A DNA stretch of 46,031 nt from Humidesulfovibrio sp. (GTDB lineage: Bacteria > Desulfobacterota > Desulfovibrionia > Desulfovibrionales > Desulfovibrionaceae), in the NCBI RefSeq assembly GCF_030689645.1, contig NZ_JAUYFU010000082.1:1-46031 (forward strand), read 5' to 3'. The notes under the pieces were generated by a model. That model did no database searches and had not been told where the DNA came from. It saw nothing but the letters and a program-made list of their open reading frames with translations. Of this stretch, positions 1 through 6,332 are shown piece after piece; within the stretch, counting starts at the first letter, position 1; each line of letters starts with the position of its first letter. Made by a program: the position numbers and the translations under genes.

Positions 1-440
1 ATTTTCGGCAGGTACACGCTGGCGCTTATGGCCGAACTGACTTCGGTCATTTTGGTGCAGCCGTTGCCCGTGCTGGTCACCGAGGCGGTGCTGCTGGTGT
101 CGCCGAGGGTGACGCCGAGGCTGAGGGAGAAGCTCAGGCCCTTGGCCGCGTCTACCGTGTAGGAGACGCCGTTCATGGCCGCCACGGCGGCGTTGAGCTC
201 GGTGATGTTGTTGCAGGCGCGCAGCCGGGCCATGGCGTAGCGCAGGCCAGACTCGGCCATGTACCGGGCCGAGGTGGCGCAGTTGGGGGAAAGCACGCTG
301 GTCACGACAGAGCCGAAGCGCGTGACCCCGGCCATGGCCAGGATGCCGAAGGCCACAAGGCCCATGACCAGGTACACCACGATGCTGCCCTGCTGGCGGC
401 GGCGGGGGGAGGATGGGGCCTGGGCGTTGGGCTGCTGCAT
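1..440 (-). CDS. PilX-like minor pilin/pseudopilin, 3' end outside window
   Basis: The reading frame starts at ATG 438-440 and stays open to the window edge, so about 146 residues are visible and the C-terminus is missing. The N-terminus is a short basic leader (RRRQQGS) followed by a hydrophobic helix (IVVYLVMGLVAFGILAM), the layout of PilX/GspK-type proteins, whose processing site is less canonical than the GFTLIE of other pilins. After the helix comes a conserved-type segment (ARYMAESGLRYAMARL), which resembles the AESG..A region of PilX-N domains. A TAGGAG ribosome binding site lies about 9 nt upstream and contains the stop codon of the preceding gene, so translation is probably coupled. 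It is the fourth gene of a pseudopilin operon. The family call is by N-terminal architecture; the exact PilX or MshP identity is uncertain. Confidence 0.72.
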   Translation of the reverse strand, partial: MQQPNAQAPSSPRRRQQGSIVVYLVMGLVAFGILAMAGVTRFGSVVTSVLSPNCATSARYMAESGLRYAMARLRACNNITELNAAVAAMNGVSYTVDAAKGLSFSLSLGVTLGDTSSTASVTSTGNGCTKMTEVSSAISASVYLPK

Positions 441-451
441 CGGAGAGGCTC

Positions 452-970
452 CTAGCTGGTCACGGGATTGAGGATGATGTTGCGCGGCTTCACCGTGATG
501 GAGAAGGGCGCGCTCGTGCCCGTGAGGGTGAAGGTGACGGTGAAAACGATGTCGCTGGTGGCGGCAGCGCCGGTGAAGCCCATGGTGCAGGTCTCCACGC
601 CGTCCGCCAGGATCTGCGCGGTGCCCGGGTTGGTCGGAGTCAGGGTCAGGCGCTTATTCACGGCGTCATAGGCCAGGGTGCGCGCGCCGCCAAGGGAAGG
701 CTCGCTCGTGCCGTACTTGATGCTGGTGGCCGTGACCACGGGCGCGCTGCCTGCGGTGTGGCCGCGCTGCACATCGCGCAGTTCGAGGGAGATGCGCTGC
801 AGGGCGATTTGCGCGCGCTGGGCGTTCTCCTGGGCCTGGCGCGCGGCGATGCTGCCCTTGACCCCGGTGGTGATGAAGATGCCCGCGAACACGCTGATGA
901 GGCCGAGAATGACCATCACGGCGATGAGTTCAATGAGTGTGAATCCGGCCTGTCTGCGCATGGGGGGCAC
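452..970 (-). CDS. prepilin-type protein, PilW/MshO-like minor pilin
   Basis: The 172-residue product begins MPPMRRQAGFTLIELI, a textbook type III signal: basic leader, Gly at the prepilin peptidase site, Phe+1 to be N-methylated and Glu+5. The hydrophobic helix continues to about residue 35 and is followed by a polar stretch (QENAQRAQIALQRISLELRDV) as in PilW/MshO/GspJ proteins. The remainder is Thr/Ser-rich beta sequence with a Cys pair candidate. Its start abuts the stop of the upstream gene with no gap, and its stop overlaps the ribosome binding site of the next gene. Role by family: a minor pilin that primes or tips a type IV pilus or type II-like pseudopilus at the inner membrane. Assignment to PilW rather than GspJ is inference. 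Confidence 0.82.
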   Translation of the reverse strand: MPPMRRQAGFTLIELIAVMVILGLISVFAGIFITTGVKGSIAARQAQENAQRAQIALQRISLELRDVQRGHTAGSAPVVTATSIKYGTSEPSLGGARTLAYDAVNKRLTLTPTNPGTAQILADGVETCTMGFTGAAATSDIVFTVTFTLTGTSAPFSITVKPRNIILNPVTS

Positions 971-1372
971 CTAGAAGGTGGTGGCGTTGTCCGCGCTGCT
1001 GGTGCGTGCCTGGGTCAGAATGGTGGTGAGGCTCGTGTCGCCCTCGGTGACCGTGACGATGAGGGCGTCCACGTTGTTGAAATTGTTGTTGCGGGTGGCG
1101 CTGAAGGTGGCGTTGTTGGGATAATTCGCCACCACTGCGTCCAGCGCGCCGCTGGTGCCGTTGTTCACGCGCTGGGTGTAGTAGGCCGTCACCATCTCTA
1201 TGGTGGCCTCTGCGCGGGCTGCGTTGCTGGCGGACAAAACCGGCGTGCCGCTGCGCAGAAGCTGGGTGCCCAGCATGTTCACCAGGAGCATGCCAAGAAA
1301 ACCGGCGATGACGATGGTGACGATGAGCTCCACGAGGGTGAAGCCCTGGGGACGCTTTTGTGGGGCATGCAT
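971..1372 (-). CDS. prepilin-type protein, PilV/MshD-like minor pilin
   Basis: The 133-residue product starts MHAPQKRPQGFTLVELI, giving a short basic leader, Gly-Phe cleavage site and Glu+5. Its transmembrane/assembly helix spans about residues 9-32 (VELIVTIVIAGFLGMLLVNML). The globular part is small and rich in Asn and Thr. A TAGGAG site lies upstream and includes the stop codon of the preceding pseudopilin gene. It is the second gene of the four-gene pseudopilin operon and by position and size would be a minor pseudopilin (PilV/MshD/GspI class). The ordering FimT, this gene, PilW-like, PilX-like matches minor pilin operons in other proteobacteria. Confidence 0.8.
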   Translation of the reverse strand: MHAPQKRPQGFTLVELIVTIVIAGFLGMLLVNMLGTQLLRSGTPVLSASNAARAEATIEMVTAYYTQRVNNGTSGALDAVVANYPNNATFSATRNNNFNNVDALIVTVTEGDTSLTTILTQARTSSADNATTF

Positions 1373-1383
1373 GGGCGCGTCTC

Positions 1384-1896
1384 CTAGGGCACGAAGCCGG
1401 TTTCCGGGGTCACGGTGAGGGTGCCGCTCTGCCCACCCGCGGTGATGGTGATGGTTGCGTTGTTGGCGAGCTTGGTATGGGTGCTGCCGCTGACGCTGTA
1501 AGGGATGCCGAAACGATCAAAGGAGATGATGAAGGGGCTCATGGTCATTTTTTTGTCAGTCAGGGAGATTGTGCTGGACGTCTCGCCGGGCAGGGCAAGA
1601 AAGATGGTGGAGTTGGCGCTGTTATAAGCCCAGTAGTTGGCGCCTTCGCTTCGGAGCACCAGATATGTGGTGTTGGTCTTCATGGCCTTGAGCTGCAGGT
1701 AGCGCAGTTGAGAGCGCACCTCGCTCATGCGGGCCTGGAGGTCGCTGTTCAGGCCCGTCCCGCGCGAGAAGACAACGGATGATAGAATTCCGATGATGAG
1801 CAGAACGGTTATCACCTCGATGAGGGTGAAGCCCGCAGAACGCGGCCCGGCTGGCGCTCCGCCGCCGCTGTGTGCTTTGCCGTGTCCTTGGGTCAT
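1384..1896 (-). CDS. FimT/GspH-like prepilin-type protein
   Basis: The start was set at ATG 1894-1896 because a strong GGAGG lies 6 nt upstream and because the frame upstream shows no protein-like sequence. The 170-residue product has a rather long leader (about 22 residues) before SAGFTLIEVI, then a hydrophobic helix (TVLLIIGILSSVVFS). The following helix RMSEVRSQLRYLQLKAM and a beta-rich C-terminal domain ending TLTVTPETGFVP fit the FimT/GspH fold, where a C-terminal beta strand with Gly is usual. It is the first gene of the minor pilin operon and lies 89 nt after a small gene on the same strand, with a hairpin between them. Whether the system serves type IV pili or a type II-like secretion machine cannot be told from this window. 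Confidence 0.82.
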   Translation of the reverse strand: MTQGHGKAHSGGGAPAGPRSAGFTLIEVITVLLIIGILSSVVFSRGTGLNSDLQARMSEVRSQLRYLQLKAMKTNTTYLVLRSEGANYWAYNSANSTIFLALPGETSSTISLTDKKMTMSPFIISFDRFGIPYSVSGSTHTKLANNATITITAGGQSGTLTVTPETGFVP

Positions 1897-1931
1897 GCTG
1901 CGCCTCCGCGTTGGCGGGTGCAATATCCGCT

Positions 1932-1968
1932 CCCTCGGAACGACGGGAATACATTGCCGTTCCGAGGG
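1932..1968. repeat. 11-bp perfect inverted repeat between small gene and pilin operon
   Basis: The arms CCCTCGGAACG (1932-1942) and CGTTCCGAGGG (1958-1968) are perfectly complementary with a 15-nt spacer. It sits in the 89-nt gap between the 52-residue protein gene and the first pseudopilin gene. No T tract follows on the minus strand, so it could be an operator, an attenuating or processing hairpin, or a factor-dependent terminator. Only the symmetry is directly observed. Confidence 0.6.
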
Positions 1969-1985
1969 GGGGCAGATCTTGCGGG

Positions 1986-2144
1986 CTAGACCTTGCGGAT
2001 CTCCACGTGGCCCGGGGTGATGGACCGGATGTGCTGCTCGCGCTTGAGCTCCACGTCCAGAAGTTTGGGAGAGGAGAACAGCACTTCCTCTTTCTTGCCG
2101 TTGACGAGGACCAGCTGGTAGCTTTCGGGGGCCTTTTCGCTCAT
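1986..2144 (-). CDS. small conserved-looking protein, 52 residues
   Basis: The frame runs from ATG 2142-2144 to TAG 1986-1988 and encodes 52 residues beginning MSEKAPESYQLVLVNGKKEE and ending VEIRKV. A GGAGTGAAC ribosome binding site directly precedes the start. The alternating hydrophobic/charged pattern (QLVLVNGK, EVLFSS, HVEIRKV) suggests a small beta-rich fold; there is no signal peptide or membrane segment. Codon use with GC-rich third positions supports that it is real. The start lies 2 nt after the remnant stop of the decayed GNAT gene, so it was probably the last gene of the KamA cassette. I do not recognise the family. Confidence 0.66.
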   Translation of the reverse strand: MSEKAPESYQLVLVNGKKEEVLFSSPKLLDVELKREQHIRSITPGHVEIRKV

Positions 2145-2146
2145 GT

Positions 2147-2563
2147 TCACTCCGTTTGCGCCGTGTGGGCGCGTTTATGGTAAATGATCTTGTCGTCGCC
2201 TGCGGCGTAAAACGCCTTTGGTCGCACGCAGATGACGCAGCCATGCTTCTCGTGGAGCCTGCGGGTGGGCAGGGCTGCCCGCGTGAGGAGGTTTCGGCGC
2301 AGATGCCGCGCGCGCTCCGCGCAGCCCTGTGGGCTTCTGTCCGGGCCGCAACAGGCGCACTCGGCCAGTTTGGCAGCCGCCACAGCCGCTGCGTCCGGGG
2401 AGCGCCCTCTTCGGTCAAGACATAAAAATAACCGCTTGCGCCGCCCTTGGCAAGATGCACCTGTGCCGGCTCCCCGGCTACCGCTATCTCCCTGACGTTG
2501 CAGGAGCCTGTGGACTCCGCAAGCTTGCGGACGGCTGCGGCATCTCCCCCGCAGGACCATCAT
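2147..2563 (-). pseudogene. decayed GNAT acetyltransferase, multiple frameshifts
   Basis: No single frame gives a protein, but pieces of a GNAT enzyme appear in order in two alternating frames: MMVLRG (2563-2546), then DAAAVRKLAESTG up to GYFYVLTEEG (to 2404) in the other frame, then CACCGP (2359-2342), then ICAETSSRG (2304-2278), then PTRRLHEKHG and FYAAGDDKIIYHKR (2272-2171). Many GNAT proteins carry the same order: an (A/V)VR.L...TG start, GY.CYGP, ETSSR...(P)TR.FYE..G, and FY..GD..(I/V)IY.K. Only about 37 nt separate CCGP from ETSS where intact relatives have roughly 45 residues including the acetyl-CoA loop, so there is a deletion as well as frameshifts. The first shift falls in a run of five G. 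It follows the kamA-like and ATP-grasp genes. Known of the family: GNAT genes often neighbour aminomutase genes. Sequencing error alone would not explain the deletion. Confidence 0.7.
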
Positions 2564-2742
2564 GCGTGAGCGGCTGTCGTCTTGTGTTTCAATCGCGTTG
2601 GCGTGAACGGCGCGTGGCGCGGACGCAAAAACGCCTGGGCCACGCGCCGCTCCCTGCGTGTGCCTTGCTGGGCTGGCGGCGCGCCTTTCGGCACTGGGGC
2701 GCGCAGTACGGCGATGTCGAGCCCGTCGCTGCTTGAGGTCAC
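2560..2742 (-). other. possible GTG-start small ORF filling the gap after the ATP-grasp gene
   Basis: A GTG at 2740-2742 preceded by AAAGGGAGC opens a 60-codon frame ending TGA at 2560-2562, 14 nt after the ATP-grasp stop. The product (MTSSSDGLDIAVLRAPVPKG...) is rich in Arg, Ala and Pro and matches nothing I recognise. It may be the original start region of the decayed acetyltransferase or non-coding. It is listed because the ribosome binding site is good and the stretch holds no other candidate. Confidence 0.3.
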
Positions 2743-2756
2743 GCTCCCTTTCGCGC

Positions 2757-3764
2757 TCAGCTGCGCACCTTGCGCTCCTTGTCGGGGTTGAGGGGCAGCC
2801 GCTCAAGGGCCGACTGCACGATCATGCGCAGCAGGTCCTGGTAGGAGACGCCGTTCATTTCGCACAGGATGGGCAGGTCTGAGATGCTGGGGTTCAGGCC
2901 GGCCAGCGGGTTCACCTCAAGGAAGCTGGCCCGGCCCGCAGCGTCCAGCCGGATGTCCACCCGGCCCCCGTCGCGGCAGCCCAGCCCGCGCCAGACTTCC
3001 ATGGCCAGCTGCGCGGCCTCGGCGGCCTCCGGCCCTTCCACGGGCAGGTATTCCACCAAGGTCTCGAAGTTGGCTTTGTTGCTGTACGAGTAGGCGCCGG
3101 GCTCGGCCTGGCCGCAGAGGCGGACCTCCATGACTCCCAGTGGCCGCGCCAGCTCGCCCGTGCCCGCGATGCCCACGGTGAACTCCCGTCCAGGCAGGTA
3201 TTCCTCCACCAGCACGGGCTGTTTGAAGCGCTTCAGGAGCACCCGGCAGATGGCCGTGAGCTCCTTGCGGTCGCCCGCGCGCGAGGCCGCGCAGACGCCC
3301 TTGCCCGTGCCCTCGGCCACTGGCTTGGCGAACACGGGGTAGTGCAGGCGGACGCCCGCCACGTCCTTTTCCGTGCGCACCAGGGCGAAGTCCGGCGTGG
3401 GCAGGCCCAGGTCGCGCACCACGCGCTTGCAGGCCGCCTTGTCCAGGCACAGGGCCATGACCATCGGATCGGAGAAGGTGTAGGGGATTTGATACGCGTC
3501 GAGGAGCGCGGGCACCAGGGCCTCGCGCCCGGGGCCGTGCAGGCCTTCGGCGATGTTGAACACCAGATCCCAGCGGCTGCCTCCGGCCAGGGCGGACACA
3601 AGGGACTTGGCCGAGCCGATGGCCTCCACCTCGAAGCCCAGGGCCACGAGGCCCAGGCGCAGGGCCTCGATGGTGTCCTCCTTGTCGAACTCCGCGGTCT
3701 CCTCCTCGCTGTAGCCTTCGGCGAGGTATTCGGAGCGCAGATCATAAACCAGTCCAACGTTCAT
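2757..3764 (-). CDS. D-alanine-D-alanine ligase-like ATP-grasp enzyme
   Basis: The 335-residue product starts at the ATG overlapping the KamA stop (ATGA, 4 nt) and begins MNVGLVYDLRSEYLAEGYS. It shows the D-Ala-D-Ala ligase order: N-terminal Rossmann-like part with LVFNIAEGLHGPGRE (residues about 75-90), substrate-side ALCLDKAACKRVVRDLGLPTP, the ATP-grasp lid PVFAKPVAEGTGKGV, VLVEEYLPGREFTVGI, and the metal/active-site EVNPLAGLNPSISDLP near the C-terminus. In true Ddl the last motif is EVNT.PG.T; the AGLNPS/SDLP form marks the side family seen beside KamA-type genes. It likely ligates an amino acid in ATP-dependent fashion in the cytoplasm, possibly a beta-lysine product of the upstream enzyme; that substrate is inference. 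Cell-wall Ddl is less likely given the context. Confidence 0.85.
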   Translation of the reverse strand: MNVGLVYDLRSEYLAEGYSEEETAEFDKEDTIEALRLGLVALGFEVEAIGSAKSLVSALAGGSRWDLVFNIAEGLHGPGREALVPALLDAYQIPYTFSDPMVMALCLDKAACKRVVRDLGLPTPDFALVRTEKDVAGVRLHYPVFAKPVAEGTGKGVCAASRAGDRKELTAICRVLLKRFKQPVLVEEYLPGREFTVGIAGTGELARPLGVMEVRLCGQAEPGAYSYSNKANFETLVEYLPVEGPEAAEAAQLAMEVWRGLGCRDGGRVDIRLDAAGRASFLEVNPLAGLNPSISDLPILCEMNGVSYQDLLRMIVQSALERLPLNPDKERKVRS

Positions 3765-5086
3765 GCGGCCCCCTTGCTCATGGCGGGTTGCGCCGGGGCT
3801 TTTTGCGCCCCGGCCGGGTCCGGGTAGCGGTACACTCCGCCAGCGTAATTCCGGAGCACCAAGTCTGCGCCAGAATAGCCCAGGGTGTAGTCCGGCGCCA
3901 GGGGTATCTTGCCGCCGCCGCCTGGGGCGTCGATGACGAAGGTGGGCAGGGCATAGCCCGACAGCCTCCCCCGCAAGGCGCGCAGGATTTCCACCCCGCG
4001 CAGGGCCGGGGTGCGGAAGTGGGCCGAGCCGCTGATGGGGTCGCACTGATACAGGTAGTAAGGGCGCACGCGATAGGCCAGCAGGCCCTGGAGCATCCGT
4101 CCCATGACCTCTGGCTCGTCGTTGACGCCGGAGAGCAGCACGGTCTGGCTGCCCAGGGGAATGCCTGCGTCGGCCAGGCGGGCGCAAGCCTTGCGGGTGT
4201 CTTCCGTCAGTTCGCCCGGATGGGTGAAGTGCAGGCTCATCCACAGGGGATGATGCTTTTTCAGCATGCGCGCGAGATCTGTTGTGACGCGCATGGGCAG
4301 AACAGCCGGAACCTTGGTGCCGATGCGCACGATCTGCACGTGCTTGATGGCGCGCAGCCGCGTAAGCAGCCAGTCCAGGGCCTCGTCGGGCATGGTGAGC
4401 GGGTCGCCGCCGGAGAGCAGCACGTCCTGCACCGCCGGGGTGCGGGAGATGTAGTCGAGCCCCTGCTCCCAGCGCTGGCGCAGGTGCTCCAGTCCGCCAC
4501 CGCCGATCTGCTGGCCGCCCATCCCGCGCGAGCGCGTGCAATAGCGGCAGTAGGTGGAGCAGAAGTCCGTTGTCAGAAACAGCACGCGGTTGGGGTAGCG
4601 GTGCACCAGGCCGGGCACCGGGGAGTGGCCGTCCTCGCCCAGGGGGTCGTCGGCCTCGCCAGTGGTTCGCACGGCCTCCCGGCAGGAAGGCAGCACCATG
4701 CGCCGCAGGGGCTGCTGCGGGTTCTTCGGGTCCAGCAGGCGGGCGTAATAGGGCGTCACCGCCAGGGGCAGGGAGGAGCGCGTCAGGCCGATGGCGCTGG
4801 TCTCGGCCTCGGAGAGCTCAAGAATCCGCGCGGCGTCTTCAAGACAGGTGATGCGGTGGGAGAGCTGCCAGCGCCAGTCGACCCATTCGCGCCGCGTGGC
4901 GCCGGGGAAGTGGCGGTGCAGGAAGTCGAGCAGGGGTGTCGGGTGAAAGTCGGCTTGGGCTTTCGGGACAGGGGGGAAAAGGCGAGTCGGTGAGGGGGGC
5001 TCTTCAGGGTCGCGGTCGGTTTCCTGGCCGTCAAGGCCGCAATCCGGAGGTTCCGCTTCGCCCGAGTCCAGAATGGCGGTGTCCAT
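3761..5086 (-). CDS. KamA-family radical SAM lysine 2,3-aminomutase-like protein
   Basis: The 441-residue product carries the radical SAM cluster motif CSTYCRYC (CxxxCxxC) at about residues 172-179, followed by LSGGDPLT. The substrate-binding Asp of lysine 2,3-aminomutase is present in YQCDPISGSAHFRTP, and the second Asp plus the PLP-binding Lys are present in IDAPGGGGKIPL with the usual seven-residue spacing. All residues for the SAM/PLP-dependent conversion of L-lysine to beta-lysine are therefore visible. The N-terminal 45 residues are acidic and Pro-rich, probably disordered. An AGGA site precedes ATG 5084-5086. The stop overlaps the start of the ATP-grasp gene, so the two are translationally coupled. 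In other bacteria KamA/AblA with a GNAT (AblB) makes the osmolyte N-epsilon-acetyl-beta-lysine; here the GNAT is broken, so the end product is open. Confidence 0.88.
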   Translation of the reverse strand: MDTAILDSGEAEPPDCGLDGQETDRDPEEPPSPTRLFPPVPKAQADFHPTPLLDFLHRHFPGATRREWVDWRWQLSHRITCLEDAARILELSEAETSAIGLTRSSLPLAVTPYYARLLDPKNPQQPLRRMVLPSCREAVRTTGEADDPLGEDGHSPVPGLVHRYPNRVLFLTTDFCSTYCRYCTRSRGMGGQQIGGGGLEHLRQRWEQGLDYISRTPAVQDVLLSGGDPLTMPDEALDWLLTRLRAIKHVQIVRIGTKVPAVLPMRVTTDLARMLKKHHPLWMSLHFTHPGELTEDTRKACARLADAGIPLGSQTVLLSGVNDEPEVMGRMLQGLLAYRVRPYYLYQCDPISGSAHFRTPALRGVEILRALRGRLSGYALPTFVIDAPGGGGKIPLAPDYTLGYSGADLVLRNYAGGVYRYPDPAGAQKAPAQPAMSKGAA

Positions 5087-5113
5087 GGTGGTGTTCCTGT
5101 TTGGGGGTTGTGA

Positions 5114-5527
5114 TCATTTCTTTTTCTTGTCCGCGCCGGTCTGCTTCACCGCGCCGCCCGCGCCCGGCGAGTCGTCGTCCGGGCTCACGATGCGGTAATC
5201 AAGCAGGCGGACAGTGCGGTACTCCTGGTCTTGGCGAATGACAAGCCCCTTGGCCTGGATGTGCCTGCCTGCAAAGGGGGTGAGGTCCAGCCCCTGCACC
5301 AGACAGTAGCCTTGCGCGTCCTTGATGAACACCTTGTCCAACCCGACGGTGATGCGTCCGGCGATCTCAATGGGTTCGCCCGCCGGAGCGGCATCGGCCT
5401 TGGCGGCGGATTTTTGTGGCTGCGCCGCGTGTGCCGGGCCAGGGGACGCCGGGCTGGCGACGAAGAGCGCGGCCAGAAGGAGGAATGATGCGGCATTTTT
5501 GCAAAGGCTTGGCGCAGTGCTGCGCAT
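5114..5527 (-). CDS. exported small protein of unknown function
   Basis: The 137-residue product has a signal peptide (MRSTAPSLCKNAASFLLLAALFVASPASPGPAHA, cleavage expected after AHA). The mature part contains one beta-rich module: EIAGRITVGLDKVFIKDAQGYCLVQGLDL, HIQAKGLVIRQDQEYRTVRLLDYRIV. The pattern G-x-I-x-V..D-x-G..Y.L.G..L..F.G..I.A.G.(V) looks like an OB-fold protein of the kind annotated in exported proteins of sulfate reducers. The C-terminus is a charged KKKK tail. An AGGAG site precedes the ATG. It lies 27 nt upstream of the KamA gene on the same strand, so co-transcription is likely, but a functional link is not shown. I cannot assign a function. Confidence 0.72.
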   Translation of the reverse strand: MRSTAPSLCKNAASFLLLAALFVASPASPGPAHAAQPQKSAAKADAAPAGEPIEIAGRITVGLDKVFIKDAQGYCLVQGLDLTPFAGRHIQAKGLVIRQDQEYRTVRLLDYRIVSPDDDSPGAGGAVKQTGADKKKK

Positions 5528-5601
5528 GATTGCTCCTGGCCGGTTCAGTGCGCGGGTTGTGTTGGGCGCTCGGACTCCGGTGATTTGCGCCAGCGAATCA
5601 T

Positions 5602-5627
5602 AAAAGTCCGACAGCGTCTAGACTTTT
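5602..5627. repeat. 7-bp inverted repeat in divergent promoter region
   Basis: AAAAGTC (5602-5608) and GACTTTT (5621-5627) form a perfect inverted repeat with a 12-nt spacer in the 213-nt gap between two divergently read exported-protein genes. It could be an operator shared by both promoters or a weak bidirectional hairpin. No clear -35/-10 pair was identified around it. Confidence 0.4.
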
Positions 5628-5740
5628 TGTAGGTTCTGCCGGGTGGAGCCTGCTTGCGTGTCCAGATATTTTGGCCTATCGTCCGCCCCGACGCACAAAC
5701 GCAATAGTGCGCGCATTCTTGCTTCTGGAGGGACGCTCGC

Positions 5741-6325
5741 ATGACCGTAATGACAAGCATTCGCAAAAGTATTTTTATCGTGGGACTCCTGGCCGCTTCG
5801 GCATTTCTCGCAGCCTGTTCCGCAAACACGGTGGTTCCGTTGCGCTATCAGGCCTCCGCGCCGCAGGGCGCGCCCACCTGTTCGCAGTCCATCAGCCTCT
5901 TGCCCTTTGCGGATAAACGCGCCGACACCATCACCATCGGCACCCTGGGCGAGGGCAAGCGCTTCTACGCAGAGAACGACGTGTCCGAATGGGTGAGCTG
6001 GGCCATGTTCGAAGAGCTCAAGGCTCGCGGCTGCGACGTGAAGTACCGCGAAAAGTCCGACACCGCCCCGCATAAGGGCTACACAGTGTCCGGCTCCTTC
6101 GACACAGTAAGCGTGGACAGTGGCGCCACACTCATGGCCAAGGCCAAGCTGCGCATCCGCGTGAAGGTGGAAAAGGACGGCCAGTTCCTCATTGAGCAGA
6201 TCTACACCGGCGAGCGCGAGAACCTGGGCCTGACCTACGTGGACGCCGCCCAGAAGGTGCTTTCCTCCACCCTGCAGTACCTCTTGCAGGACGCCGCCAC
6301 CGACGTGGTCAAGGCGACCAAGTAA
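5741..6325 (+). CDS. outer-membrane lipoprotein of unknown function
   Basis: The 194-residue product has a lipoprotein signal: basic start, hydrophobic stretch IFIVGLLAASAF and lipobox LAAC with the lipidated Cys near residue 26. The mature domain (SISLLPFADKRAD..TIGTLGEG..., later FEELKARGCDVKY and GYTVSGSFDTVSVDSG) follows the pattern of YajG/LptE-like or DUF-type periplasmic lipoproteins, with a predicted alternation of strands and helices that assembles a small alpha/beta domain. GGAGGGA lies about 8 nt before the first ATG; an in-frame second ATG three codons later is possible. It is 7 nt upstream of the large GGDEF-EAL gene, so the two are probably co-transcribed. Exact function unknown. 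Confidence 0.75.
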   Translation: MTVMTSIRKSIFIVGLLAASAFLAACSANTVVPLRYQASAPQGAPTCSQSISLLPFADKRADTITIGTLGEGKRFYAENDVSEWVSWAMFEELKARGCDVKYREKSDTAPHKGYTVSGSFDTVSVDSGATLMAKAKLRIRVKVEKDGQFLIEQIYTGERENLGLTYVDAAQKVLSSTLQYLLQDAATDVVKATK

Positions 6326-6332
6326 CGACACG

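Noticed and set aside
413-1387. Long plus-strand open frame across the pseudopilin genes
   Set aside because: It is the antisense of four clear prepilin genes and encodes a low-complexity His/Gly/Ala product; a GC-rich shadow.
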